Positions 38,657 through 48,200 of a DNA stretch of 64,000 nt are shown here, piece after piece. The translations under genes were made by a program, and so were the position numbers. Each line of letters begins with the position of its first letter. Position 1 is the stretch's first letter. The notes beneath the pieces are model-generated. The model worked only from the letters and a program-made list of their open reading frames with translations, was not told the origin of the DNA and did not search any database. The stretch spans positions 868,001 through 932,000 of the forward strand of contig CP060754.1 in the NCBI GenBank assembly GCA_023205875.1, given 5' to 3'. Source of the stretch: Chloropicon primus (Eukaryota; Chlorophyta; Chloropicophyceae; Chloropicales; Chloropicaceae).

Positions 38657-40927
38657 ATGGACAAATTGGAGTTCGCTTTCCCACCCGGCGCGGCCCCGAC
38701 GTTCCCCTCGTGGAGGCTTAGCGTCCTGAAGGCGCTTGCGGGGGCTGCTGGAGTGCCCTTGGTGAAAATCACGAACGAGAACGCTTTCGCGGGAGCCCTC
38801 CCTAGGAAGTGCAAGACCCCCGCGATAAAGGCGACGGATTCGCCTTCGACGTGGATATCCGAGTTCGGGGCGGTATGTCGCCACCTGGGAATCTTCCTCG
38901 ACACGGATCTCTACCCGAGTTTCCACAACCTCCCCTTCTCGAACGAGAGGGCAACTCAGATCGACCAGTGGATAGATTACTCCGTGAACAACTTGGACAA
39001 CAATTACGCCCTTCCGCTCGTGGGCCAGCTCACCAAGGGCTACGATAGCGCGGCGTTCGACGACCTGGTCAAGGGAGTGAGGGCGGAGCTCTCCCTGTTG
39101 GAGCTTCACCTCAAGTCCAGGACCTGGCTGGCGGGCAATGCAATGACCCTCGCGGACGTGGTGGCCGCGTCGACCGTCAAGTACCTGTTCGAGCACGTCT
39201 TGGAGGGCGGGAAGAGAAAGTCCCTCCCCTCGATCACGAGGTGGTTCGAGACGTGCCTCTCTCAGCCGTTCATGGAGCAGGCCCTCGGCAAGATCGCGTA
39301 CTGCACCAAAGTGAAAGTGCCCCAAGCCAAGACGAAGGGCGGCAAGCCAAAGGCGGATGGCAAGCAGAAGCAGAAGGGCAAGGGGGGAGGGAAGCCAGCC
39401 AAGCAAGCAAAGGGGAAGGGGGCGGACAAGGGAGGAAAGGGGAAGAAGAAGGAGACTCAGCTTGGGCTGGATGCACAGAAGTTTGAGGAGTTCGGCGACT
39501 GGTACTCGGAGGTGTGCACCAAGAGCGAAATGATCAGTTACTACGAGATTTCTGGCTGCTACATCCTGAGGCCTTGGGCCTATAGCATCTGGGACACGAT
39601 CCACCAGTGGTTCGATGGGGAGATCAAGTCTCTTGGAGTCCAGAACTGTTACTTTCCCCTCTTCGTCACGGAGAACGTTTTGAACAAGGAGAAGGACCAT
39701 GTGGAAGACTTTGCTCCTGAGGTCGCTTGGGTCACGAAGTCTGGCCAGACGGACCTTGACGTGCCCATCGCGATCCGCCCAACCAGCGAGACTGTGATGT
39801 ACCCCTTTTATGCCAACTGGATTAGAAGCCACAGGGACTTGCCCCTGCGCCTGAACCAGTGGTGCAACGTGATCCGCTGGGAGTTCAAGCACCCCACGCC
39901 ATTCATCAGGAGCAGGGAGTTCTTGTGGCAAGAGGGCCACACGGCGTTTGCGCAGAAGGAAGAGGCCGACGCCGAGGTCCTCGACATCCTTGACTTGTAC
40001 TCCAAGGTGTACGAGGAGCTCCTGGCTGTTCCTGTCATGAAGGGCCGCAAGTCGGAGAAAGAGAAGTTCGCCGGTGCCCTGTACACCACAACTGTGGAGG
40101 CCTTCGTTCCGGCGACAGGAAAGGGCGTGCAAGGGGCTACCTCTCATTGCCTCGGGCAAAACTTCTCCAAAATGTTTGACATCGAGTTCGAGAAAGAAGA
40201 CAGGAAGAAGGACCACGTGTGGCAAAACTCGTGGGGGATCACCACAAGGACCATCGGCGTGATGATTATGGTGCACGGTGATAACAAGGGCCTTGTTCTC
40301 CCCCCCCGCGTGGCTCCGGTCCAGGTCGTGGTCATCCCCATCCCCAAGGCGAACATGACCGAGGAGCAGAAGAAGAAGATGCAGGAAGCGTCCTCAAACC
40401 TCTACGATTCGCTCAAGGCTGCAGGTGTCAGGGTAAAGATGGACGACCGGGAAAACTACACCCCTGGTTGGAAGTACAGCCACTGGGAGCTCAAGGGCAT
40501 TCCCCTCCGGTGCGAGATCGGTCCAAAGGACCTCGACAAGGAGCAGGCAGTGCTGGCGCGGAGAGACACGGGGAAGAAGGACTTTGTGCCCTGGGCTGAT
40601 TGCGTGGAGACGACCAAGAAGTTGCTTGCGGACATTCAGAAGGACATGCTCGAGAGTGCCCGTGCCGAGTTCAACGAGTCGATCGTCAGAGTGACCAACT
40701 GGGACGGCTTTGTCCCGGCCCTGGACGCGAAGAAGATGATCTTGGCCCCTTGGTGCGAGGAAGTTGCCGTTGAGGAGGACGTCAAGACCCGAAGCGCCTC
40801 CGAGGAGGGTGCGGGAGCGAAGACGCTGTGCATCCCATTCGATCAGCCGGAGCTCCCTACTGGCACAAAGTGCTTCGCCAGCGGGAAGCCCGCGAAGAGC
40901 TGGGCCCTTTGGGGTCGCTCCTATTAA
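38657..40927 (+). CDS. Prolyl-tRNA synthetase (eukaryotic/archaeal type) with N-terminal GST-like domain
   Basis: 756 residues, intronless. Residues 1 to about 215 resemble the GST fold of EF1B-gamma and some synthetases (QIDQWIDYSVNNLD, then RTWLAGNAMTLADVVAASTV). A Lys/Gly-rich linker (about 216-268) follows. The catalytic core runs from about 270: motif 1 region RPWAYSIWDTIHQWF, motif 2 RPTSETVMY with RWEFKHPTPFIRSREFLWQEGHT, motif 3 WGITTRTIGVMIMVHGD, then the anticodon-binding domain (PPRVAPVQVVVIPIP) and the zinc-binding-like C-terminal domain ending GRSY. Cytosolic Pro-tRNA charging. The GST-like domain probably docks the enzyme into a multisynthetase or EF1 complex (inference). Confidence 0.93.
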   Translation: MDKLEFAFPPGAAPTFPSWRLSVLKALAGAAGVPLVKITNENAFAGALPRKCKTPAIKATDSPSTWISEFGAVCRHLGIFLDTDLYPSFHNLPFSNERATQIDQWIDYSVNNLDNNYALPLVGQLTKGYDSAAFDDLVKGVRAELSLLELHLKSRTWLAGNAMTLADVVAASTVKYLFEHVLEGGKRKSLPSITRWFETCLSQPFMEQALGKIAYCTKVKVPQAKTKGGKPKADGKQKQKGKGGGKPAKQAKGKGADKGGKGKKKETQLGLDAQKFEEFGDWYSEVCTKSEMISYYEISGCYILRPWAYSIWDTIHQWFDGEIKSLGVQNCYFPLFVTENVLNKEKDHVEDFAPEVAWVTKSGQTDLDVPIAIRPTSETVMYPFYANWIRSHRDLPLRLNQWCNVIRWEFKHPTPFIRSREFLWQEGHTAFAQKEEADAEVLDILDLYSKVYEELLAVPVMKGRKSEKEKFAGALYTTTVEAFVPATGKGVQGATSHCLGQNFSKMFDIEFEKEDRKKDHVWQNSWGITTRTIGVMIMVHGDNKGLVLPPRVAPVQVVVIPIPKANMTEEQKKKMQEASSNLYDSLKAAGVRVKMDDRENYTPGWKYSHWELKGIPLRCEIGPKDLDKEQAVLARRDTGKKDFVPWADCVETTKKLLADIQKDMLESARAEFNESIVRVTNWDGFVPALDAKKMILAPWCEEVAVEEDVKTRSASEEGAGAKTLCIPFDQPELPTGTKCFASGKPAKSWALWGRSY

Positions 40928-41125
40928 AATTGTAGACATATAACGTTATTTTTGAGCCAACCCACCCTGAACTCAGCAACCTCTCGCCCACAGTCTCAGG
41001 TCGATCACTCGCAGAATTAAATTTTTTTTTTGGTTGACCAAGTTTCGTTGGCTTGAGCTTGGAGGAGAGGACCAAGGGGGGCAGAAAGACGACGGAGGGC
41101 GACACCGAGACGCCAAGACAGAAAG

Positions 41126-41782
41126 ATGAGCGCACCCGCGGGCGAGAAGCCGGCTCACATCGTGAAGGTCATTGAGAGCCAAATGGATGCAGAGAGACAG
41201 AATGCTGCCATTGAGGTAAGGCCCAAAGAAACACGAGAAGAGGGGTGGGGGAGTGCTCGGGAGGGGGAGGGGTCGAGAGCGAGGGAAAGTGACCCCTTCC
41301 CTCCGTGTCCGACCCGAAATTCGTGGACGGGGTGCTCGCAAGAGTCGCACTCTCGAAGCCCAAGCGAGATGCACGCGCAAAGATTCTAACTTTGGCTTCA
41401 AATTGGTTTAGGTCTGCATTGCTGCTGTGGAGAACAAGACCGTTATTCGTGAGATAGCTGCCTACGTCAAGAAGGAGTACGACAAGCGATACCCCAGCAA
41501 TGGAAAGGCGACCGACGGAGTGTACCACTGCGTGTGCGGGACTCACTTTGCCTGTAAGTTACTCGGTCTCTCTCCAAAGTGTAGTGAGAGAAAGCCGCTC
41601 TTAGGCTTGGAGCTCGTTCCTGACACCCAGACCTTTCCTCGACTTCCTTTGCGCTTGCCTTTCCGCCAGCGGCCGTGAGTCACGAGTGCCACGGCTATGT
41701 TCACATCAAGGTGGACCAGCTCCACATGATCATCTTCAAGTCCAGGGACAGTCCGTTCGACGGAGAGGCCGAGTCCATCTAG
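41126..41782 (+). CDS. LC8-type dynein light chain (3 exons)
   Basis: Exons 41126-41215, 41412-41553 and 41670-41782 (phases 0 and 1) give 114 residues. The LC8 fold is visible: helix ENKTVIREIAAYVKKEYDKRYP, then VYHCVCGTHFASAVSHECHGYVHI, the edge strand that binds TQT-type peptides, and LHMIIFKSRDSPF in place of the usual VAILLFKSG end. Divergence from canonical DYNLL suggests an axonemal or plant-type paralogue rather than the ubiquitous LC8. Dimeric hub for dynein and other complexes. The exon junctions were set by phase and continuity of the fold. Confidence 0.85.
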
Positions 41783-41952
41783 AGAAGAGGGATTGCGCGC
41801 GATGGTGGGACTCTGAACCAGGGAGGCGAAGAAAAGTTTGCGCCCTGACTGTTCTCTTGCGGGGTCATTCGGAGCTCGATCGGCGAATACCTGACCCGAC
41901 TCTGGGTGGAAGAGGGTAACAAAAAATCAAACTAATTGTACAGTAAGGCATC

Positions 41953-41974
41953 GCACACACACACACACACACAC
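41953..41974. repeat. (CA)n simple repeat
   Basis: CA run in the 211-bp spacer between the convergent dynein light chain and TCAIM-like genes. Confidence 0.9.
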
Positions 41975-41993
41975 GCAATGTCAAAATTTTATG

Positions 41994-43535
41994 CTACAAC
42001 TTTCTCAGGAGAGTTCTCCCACCAGCGTTCCTGGTCTTGGCGAGGGCGAGCCCCCTGCAGGCCGCTCCCTTGACCTCCCTCCTCTTGACGCTCCCTTGCT
42101 CTCTCCTCGGTGGGTGCGGCAGCGCGGGCTGCGCTGCCGACCGCTGCCTTGGGGTTGGCAACGCCCTCTGCAAGTTCTGTACCAGGCACTCGAGGGTGAA
42201 GTCGTGGGGTATCGAGACTGCTCCAGTGTCCCACACCTCGTACTCGTCGTCAATCGCGAGGAAAATTCCCCTCAGGTCGACGTTGCTCAGGATGAACTCA
42301 GAGTTCTCCACCAGCCTCTCGCAGGCGCTCCTCCAGCTGTCCCCTTGCGAGCTCACCCGAATGACTTGCCTCGCTTTCAGCGCCCTCTGCACCCTTGTCA
42401 GCTCCCTGGACTCCTCCTTCCTGGTTTCTGCGACCTCTTCCACCTTCTTGTTGAACGCCTCGGCCTCGCCGGAGCTCAGCCACGCCACCAGGGCGCCGGG
42501 AGGGCAGTCGTACCGCACTTGGACCATCGTCCCGTTGGCCTCCACGTAACCAAGGGAGGTGTCGCTGTGGACGAGGATCGTGAACCGGAACTTGTGCTGT
42601 CCCTCCGATTCTCCCAGGGCGAGCTCGAACGCTCTCTTTGCCCTGATAATCTTGCCTGCCCACAGCACCGCGTCCTCCACGCTGGACGTGGTGACCCCGC
42701 CGTCCCCGCTGTACACAAAGTCGCCCACGATGGCCTTCACCCCGAGAATGGACTTGGCCGCGGGGATCAGCGCGTCGATTCTCGACCTCCAGTACGCGTT
42801 CAGCTTGCTCAAGGTGCTCAGGAGCTTCTTGTCGATCTTCCTGAGCTGCGACTTCAGCGTGCGGTTGACGACCAAGTGTATCTCCCTGCCCTGGACCGCG
42901 GAGAACCCCCGGCTCCTTTCCCTGTGCAGCACGATCCTCTGGTTCGCGAACGTGAGCCGGCTCTCGGCGTTCAGGCTCTCCAGCGCCTCCGAAAACGTGT
43001 CCAGCGCGCTCGCCTGCCACACGGCGTTGGAGCAGGACGTCCTCACCACGTCCTGGAAGCGAAGGTCCTCGAACCTGTACCTCTCCACGATGTCTTCCCT
43101 CCGCCTCGTCGCCGCCCCGGACAGCGAGCGGAACCTCTCCGAGACCGCGACCGCCTCGCCAACCTTGGCCCGCAGGTACTCCAAAAAGTCCTGCGACCCC
43201 CCATCCCGGAACCTCTCCCCCGAGTGCTCCACATCGAACGCCTCGAAGAGGTCCAGGAGGGAGTCCCGCCCCGTGAGCTCCACCTTAACCTTCGAGAACG
43301 CTCCCTCGGTCGCCTCGGCCGGGACCCCGTCCTCCTCCTTGAGGGTCCAGAACTGCAAGGGAACGCTCCTCACCACCTGAGTGGTGTCCCCGGTCGCGTA
43401 CCCTTCCAAGAAGGCGTTCAACTCCTTCAGGGAGTCCGAATTCACCGCCTGGTGCTCCGGAAATTGCATGAACTTGTCCGGGTGGATCTTCCTCACCACC
43501 GCACGGATGCAACGCTTGCTCTCCTGGTCCAACAT
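41994..43535 (-). CDS. TCAIM-like protein (DUF4460 plus DUF4461)
   Basis: 513 residues from the ATG at 43535 (MLDQESKRCIRAVVRKIHPD). The frame is open to 43775, which would add 80 residues, but that stretch includes a poly(A) tract encoded as Lys-Lys and overlaps the upstream region of tocopherol cyclase, so I prefer the shorter start. DUF4460 at 1-110 contains the J-domain-like HPDKF and NSDSLKELNAFLE. DUF4461 follows (YWRSRIDALIPAA, LGVKAIVGDF, FTILVHSDTSLGYVEANG, VPLQF). Animal TCAIM is mitochondrial and linked to 2-oxoglutarate dehydrogenase turnover. The C-terminal 50 residues are basic and low in complexity. No role is established in algae. Confidence 0.72.
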   Translation of the reverse strand: MLDQESKRCIRAVVRKIHPDKFMQFPEHQAVNSDSLKELNAFLEGYATGDTTQVVRSVPLQFWTLKEEDGVPAEATEGAFSKVKVELTGRDSLLDLFEAFDVEHSGERFRDGGSQDFLEYLRAKVGEAVAVSERFRSLSGAATRRREDIVERYRFEDLRFQDVVRTSCSNAVWQASALDTFSEALESLNAESRLTFANQRIVLHRERSRGFSAVQGREIHLVVNRTLKSQLRKIDKKLLSTLSKLNAYWRSRIDALIPAAKSILGVKAIVGDFVYSGDGGVTTSSVEDAVLWAGKIIRAKRAFELALGESEGQHKFRFTILVHSDTSLGYVEANGTMVQVRYDCPPGALVAWLSSGEAEAFNKKVEEVAETRKEESRELTRVQRALKARQVIRVSSQGDSWRSACERLVENSEFILSNVDLRGIFLAIDDEYEVWDTGAVSIPHDFTLECLVQNLQRALPTPRQRSAAQPALPHPPRREQGSVKRREVKGAACRGLALAKTRNAGGRTLLRKL

Positions 43536-43867
43536 CCTCGCCACTCCCCTCCTCCCGCCCTTCCAAGGAGACAGACAGGAACGCGTCGCTCTCCACCTCA
43601 GAATATTTGATCGATTCAGATTTTTTTTTGGCGCGAGACGAGGCCGAGAGAGAGACAGAAGACAGAAGGTTGGCTTGGGCTTGGGCTTGGCTTGGCTTCT
43701 TCCTTCCCGTGCTCGAGCAGGAAGGGAGGGGAGGGCGTGAGACGTGCGGTGTGGATCCTCGTGGACGGACCCCACTTCACGAGAAGAAGGGGCGTTCGTC
43801 GACTCGTGAGGTGAACGGAAGCGGTGGGGTGCTCTGTCTGTCCAGCAGCAGACTCGGACAGGGACGA
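43536..43867. promoter_or_regulatory. Divergent upstream region, TCAIM-like / tocopherol cyclase
   Basis: About 330 bp containing a poly(T) at about 43619-43628, a GGCTTGG triplication at about 43670-43700 and no gene of its own. Both flanking frames stay open into it. Confidence 0.5.
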
Positions 43868-45160
43868 ATGAGGTTGGGACCGCCGAAAGCTGGGCCGCGT
43901 GACCGCCTGTGGCTGGGTCAGTCGAGGGGTTTCGGCCGACCCGAGCGGGGTGTGCGCCGGGGGGCCGATGGGTGCGCTTGCCTGCCGAGCTTCTCCTCCG
44001 ACGCGGAGACGCCGCACAGCGGCTACCACTGGGACGGCAACAGGGGGAGGTTCATGGAGGGGTGGTACTTCAAGGTGGCCACGGGGGGGGGCAGCTTCGC
44101 TTTTATGTACTCGATCGAGAACCCAAACAGCTTGGAGCCGCCCGCGGGCCTGGGAGCCCAGGTGATGGGCCCGGAGGACACCTACACCGTGCAGTACACC
44201 AGGGACACGAGGAGGTTTTGGGCCTCGAGGGACAAGCTCGAGCTGGGGGGCGCCTTCCGGCTCGCGAAGGGGGTTGCCGAGTACCCCTCCGGGATGGTGG
44301 GCGAGGGAGAGTTCGCGGGGAGAGTGGAAAGGGGCTTCCAGGTCTCGAGCACCTGGCACCAGGGCCACCTCTCCCTGGAGAGCCAGGGGGTCGGTGGGTA
44401 CATCGAGCCGGGCGTGAAGGAGTGCTCGTGGGCTTACAAGACGGCCAGGGTCCACGGCTGGGGGAACTCCGCGGGGAGGCAGATCGCGACCGCCGGTCTT
44501 TTGGCCGCCCTCCCCGTCTTCGAGCCCCACTGGCAGATACTGATGTCTTACGGCCTCTCCACCGGTTGGATCAAGTGGGGAAGCAAAACGTACGAGTTTG
44601 AGAACGCGCCTTCGTACTCGGAGAAGAACTGGGGGGAGGGCTTCCCCAAGAGGTGGTTTTGGATCCAGTGCAACACGTTCGGGGACAAGGAGTGCACGTC
44701 GCTGACCGCGGGAGGAGGCCGGAGGACGCTTCCGTTTCTGCTGGGGCAGGATGAAGACGTCGCGCTCATCGGCATCCATCACAAGGGCCGGTTCATCGAG
44801 ATCGTGCCTTGGAACGGGGAGGTGAGCTGGAATGTGTCCCCTTGGGGCAGCTGGGTGATCAAGGGAAAGACCAAGGGGTTCTCCGTGGAGCTGGAGGCGA
44901 AAACTTCGTCTCCCGGGACCGTCCTGAGAGCGCCCACGGTGGAAGGTCTCATCCCCGTGTGCAAGGACACTTTCGAGGGCTCTCTCACCATGAAGGTCTG
45001 GGAGAACGGGACTTTGATCATAGACAGGACATCGGACTCCGCGGCCTTGGAAGTCGGGGGAGGGCCGTGGTGGGACACGTGGGTTGGGGACGCAGAGATG
45101 AAGGAGCCCCTGCGCTCGCTCACCTCGGGCTTGACCGACGTGGAAGCTCCGCTGTGTTAG
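43868..45160 (+). CDS. VTE1: Tocopherol cyclase
   Basis: 430 residues from the ATG at 43868 (MRLGPPKAG), whose first about 45 residues are basic and serve as a transit peptide; the frame is open further upstream to 43607. The enzyme closes the chromanol ring of tocopherols and plastochromanol in plastoglobules. Family marks: PHSGYHWDGNRGRFMEGWYFKV, MYSIENP, GPEDTYTVQY, the lipocalin-like beta strands and WYSVLPVFEPHWQ-like LAALPVFEPHWQILMSYGLS, RWFWIQCNTF, PFLLGQDEDVALIGIHHKGRF and PWNGEVSWNVSPWGSW. Convergent with the myosin gene. NDC1, another plastoglobule enzyme, lies 11 kb away. Confidence 0.95.
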   Translation: MRLGPPKAGPRDRLWLGQSRGFGRPERGVRRGADGCACLPSFSSDAETPHSGYHWDGNRGRFMEGWYFKVATGGGSFAFMYSIENPNSLEPPAGLGAQVMGPEDTYTVQYTRDTRRFWASRDKLELGGAFRLAKGVAEYPSGMVGEGEFAGRVERGFQVSSTWHQGHLSLESQGVGGYIEPGVKECSWAYKTARVHGWGNSAGRQIATAGLLAALPVFEPHWQILMSYGLSTGWIKWGSKTYEFENAPSYSEKNWGEGFPKRWFWIQCNTFGDKECTSLTAGGGRRTLPFLLGQDEDVALIGIHHKGRFIEIVPWNGEVSWNVSPWGSWVIKGKTKGFSVELEAKTSSPGTVLRAPTVEGLIPVCKDTFEGSLTMKVWENGTLIIDRTSDSAALEVGGGPWWDTWVGDAEMKEPLRSLTSGLTDVEAPLC

Positions 45161-45236
45161 GAAGCTAGCCTTAAGTATATTCGTGAGTATCTTATGGCGG
45201 TGACGTTCATAAAATCTCTTGGTTATACCGGCGTCT

Positions 45237-48200
45237 TCACGCCCTTCTTTTGAAGCCCAGAATCTTCGAGATGCCTTTCTTCTTCGTGTCCCCGTTCAAC
45301 TTTTCTGGCTTTGGGTCCGCGTTCTTCGCGAGGCACCTGTTCAGGTACGCAAGCTTCTTCTTGTACCTGTCTTTCCAGTCCTCGAACCTCAGCTTGAGGT
45401 TTTTGAGCTCGTACACGCAGTCCATGTTTTCCACCTCTGTGTGCCCGGCGACGACTTCCTCTATGAAATCAGCGTCATCGTCGAAAACGCTCGCATTCCT
45501 GTTGAACTCCCTGCTGACCTTGTCAACGTGGGCCTGCTGGCGCGTTGACAGATCGTTGTTATTCTGGAGCTCATCGTCGATCATGTCTTGCATTTGCATG
45601 CACTTTTGCAGCATCGACTCTCCAGCGCTTTCGGTGAGATATTCTCTAATGGTACTAATTGTCTGCTTCATCGCTTTGAACTCCTGGGCATAAGAAGCTT
45701 CTGTCACAATGAGCTGCTCGGAGAAATCCAACTTTAGCTCCCTCTCCTGCTGCAGGGCTGCTTGGAGATTCCTGTTCTCTTCCCTGAGTCTGTTGACCTC
45801 GGCCTGCATCTCCAGCACGGCCTGGCTTTCTGGGGATGGCAGCGCAGCTTGGAGACTCCTGTTCTCTTCCCTGAGCCTGTTGACCTCGGCCTGCATCTCC
45901 AGCACGGTCTGACTTTCTGAAATCGCAGGAGGATGGTCGACCATCTTTTCCTGCGCTTGCAACGGCCTGGTTTCTCTCCCCTGGGTGGTGACGACCTCAT
46001 TCACCACCTTCTCGCGCGTCGTCCTTTCCAAGCTTTGCATCTTTTCCAACTCCATTTCCCTGTCCTTCCTCTCGATTTCAAGGCGTCGCAGCTCTACCAT
46101 CCTGCAGTGCTTCTTCCTTCCCAAGTGTGCCCTGACGTTGGCTTGGATTCTCGAAGCTGCCCGATTCTCCCTGAGCAGCACTTTGAAGGCCCTCCTCGCG
46201 ACGTAACCCCGGGCACAGGCTTGGGTGCGGATGACGTTTGACCGGAACTCAATGAACTTTCGTCTGCAAACGAGTGCTCTGAACCATGCTTGTATGGTGA
46301 CCGTGCACCTGAGATAGAGCTTTTGAAGTTCCTCCACCTTTCCTAACGCCCCGGCCCGCAAAAACAATCGCGTAGATCCAAACTGGTACTGGGACGGGTC
46401 GATGTTGAACTGCTTGAGTATGACCTTGCAGACTTCTTTGCAATCCATCGTCGACCCAACGGCGCCGCCCCCGGAACCGACCAAGAAATTGTACCTCTCG
46501 CTGAAGTCCTCGTAACTGAACTTGGTTGGGTAGCCCGATCTTGCCATCTGGACGACCTCAAACACCCCACAGCACTTCAGCTGGTGCAAGACCAGGTCAG
46601 AGTTGAAATTCGCTGACACCTGCTTGCTGTTGGGCTTGATACACCTGACGTAATGCACGTTGGTCTCGCTCAAAGATTCGATCAAGGAGGTGAGCTGCCC
46701 CTTGAATGTCGCTGCAACGGAGAGCTGCCTCACCGACGTGGATTGCCTCCTTCCGCTCTTGTTCTGCACGTGAAGGTCACGAACCCTGTCGCTTGATTGA
46801 GTGAGAGTCCAAAGCAACGAGTCCTTGTTGCTGGACACGAGATTTACCAGGTCGGGCGAAAGGGTGTCCTTGTTCTTCTCAAGGAACTGGCTGACGTCGT
46901 ACTCAACGAGGCCAGGGTAGTGCGCAATCGAGAAACGCAGTGGCTCCCTGGCATTATTGTGGAAGCAGCTGTGGCAGGCGAGCTGATCCTTGAGCTTCAG
47001 AGCAAGGGTGGAGTCCGAAGCTTGTGGGATGTTGATCTCATCCGCAATTATGCCAATGAACCCGCTTTTCTTGCCCTCAAGTAGCTCCAGGCAGTGGTCG
47101 TTTCCGCTGTATGGAATGTGCTCCCAGACCAAATTTTCCTTCTTGTACTCCCTTTGCTCCAACTCGATGAGATGCCTGTTGAAGAGCTGCTGCAGCCTCT
47201 CGTTCGCGTAGTTGATGCACAGCTGCTCAAAGGAGTTGACCTTGAAGCACTCGAAACCGTAAATGTCCAAAAGATTGATGTCACGGTACGACCTTCCCTC
47301 GACTTTCTTTTTGCCTATGAACGCGTTCATAGATTTCACAAGCCACTCGAACAACGCGGAGTAAACGTGCTTTGCGAGGGCGTCCCTCGCATTCAGAGCC
47401 TGGTTCACATCCATCGCTTTCACCATCTGCTCCTTGCCGACACGAATGACACGACCGGTCAGCACTTTCTCGAGGGAGCTCTTGTCGACGCCGAACAACT
47501 CTGCTGCCGCGGCGAGGGGCTCTGGGCCCGCGATCCTGGCTTCTTGCCCACCCTCCGTCTCTTCCTCAAAGAATTGGACGTTTCCCAAGTGAAGAATTCC
47601 GGAAAGAAGCTTGAATATCCTGTCCTGCATTCCCACGCCCAACCCAAACGTCTGGAACGCTGCCTTGAGGTCCTCGAACTCTTTCCCGTCATCCGTGCCC
47701 GAGATGTGGAAGCACTCGCTCTGGTTCAAGTAAGCGTAGTCCTCCGCACGTCCCAGCCGGTACTTGCGCCTGTCCTCCTCGCTGCAACCTTTGCACAGCT
47801 GGTAGAAAACGTGGTACGACCTCTCCTCCTTTTGCACGCTCACCACTCGGCTCTTCTCCAACAGATACGTGTAGATGTTCGCTCCCGAGATCTGGCTCGG
47901 CGAATCAAAGTAAATATTGATCAGCTTGCCAAACCTCGACGAGTTGTTGTTCCTCAACGTCTTGGCGTTTCCGAAGGCCTCGAGGATGGGGTTCGTCTGC
48001 AGGATCGCCTTGTCCACTCCCTTTCCTGTAGATCTCTTGGACTTCTGCGTCAGCTGCCTCAGGACGAACTTGGTGTTTTCAGTCTTCCCCGAACCGGACT
48101 CGCCACTGATCACGACGCTTTGGCTCTTTCCCGTCTCGAAAAGCTCGCCGTAGGAGCGCTGGGCGATCTCGAAGATGTGCGGCCCCTGGTCCGAAGGACC

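Noticed and set aside
41991-43610. 539-codon plus-strand open frame
   Set aside because: Exact antisense shadow of the TCAIM-like gene; Arg/Pro/Leu/His-rich with no family features.
43536-43775. 80-residue N-terminal extension of the TCAIM-like protein
   Set aside because: It crosses a poly(A/T) tract and overlaps the tocopherol cyclase upstream region; the conserved domain begins at the Met at 43535.
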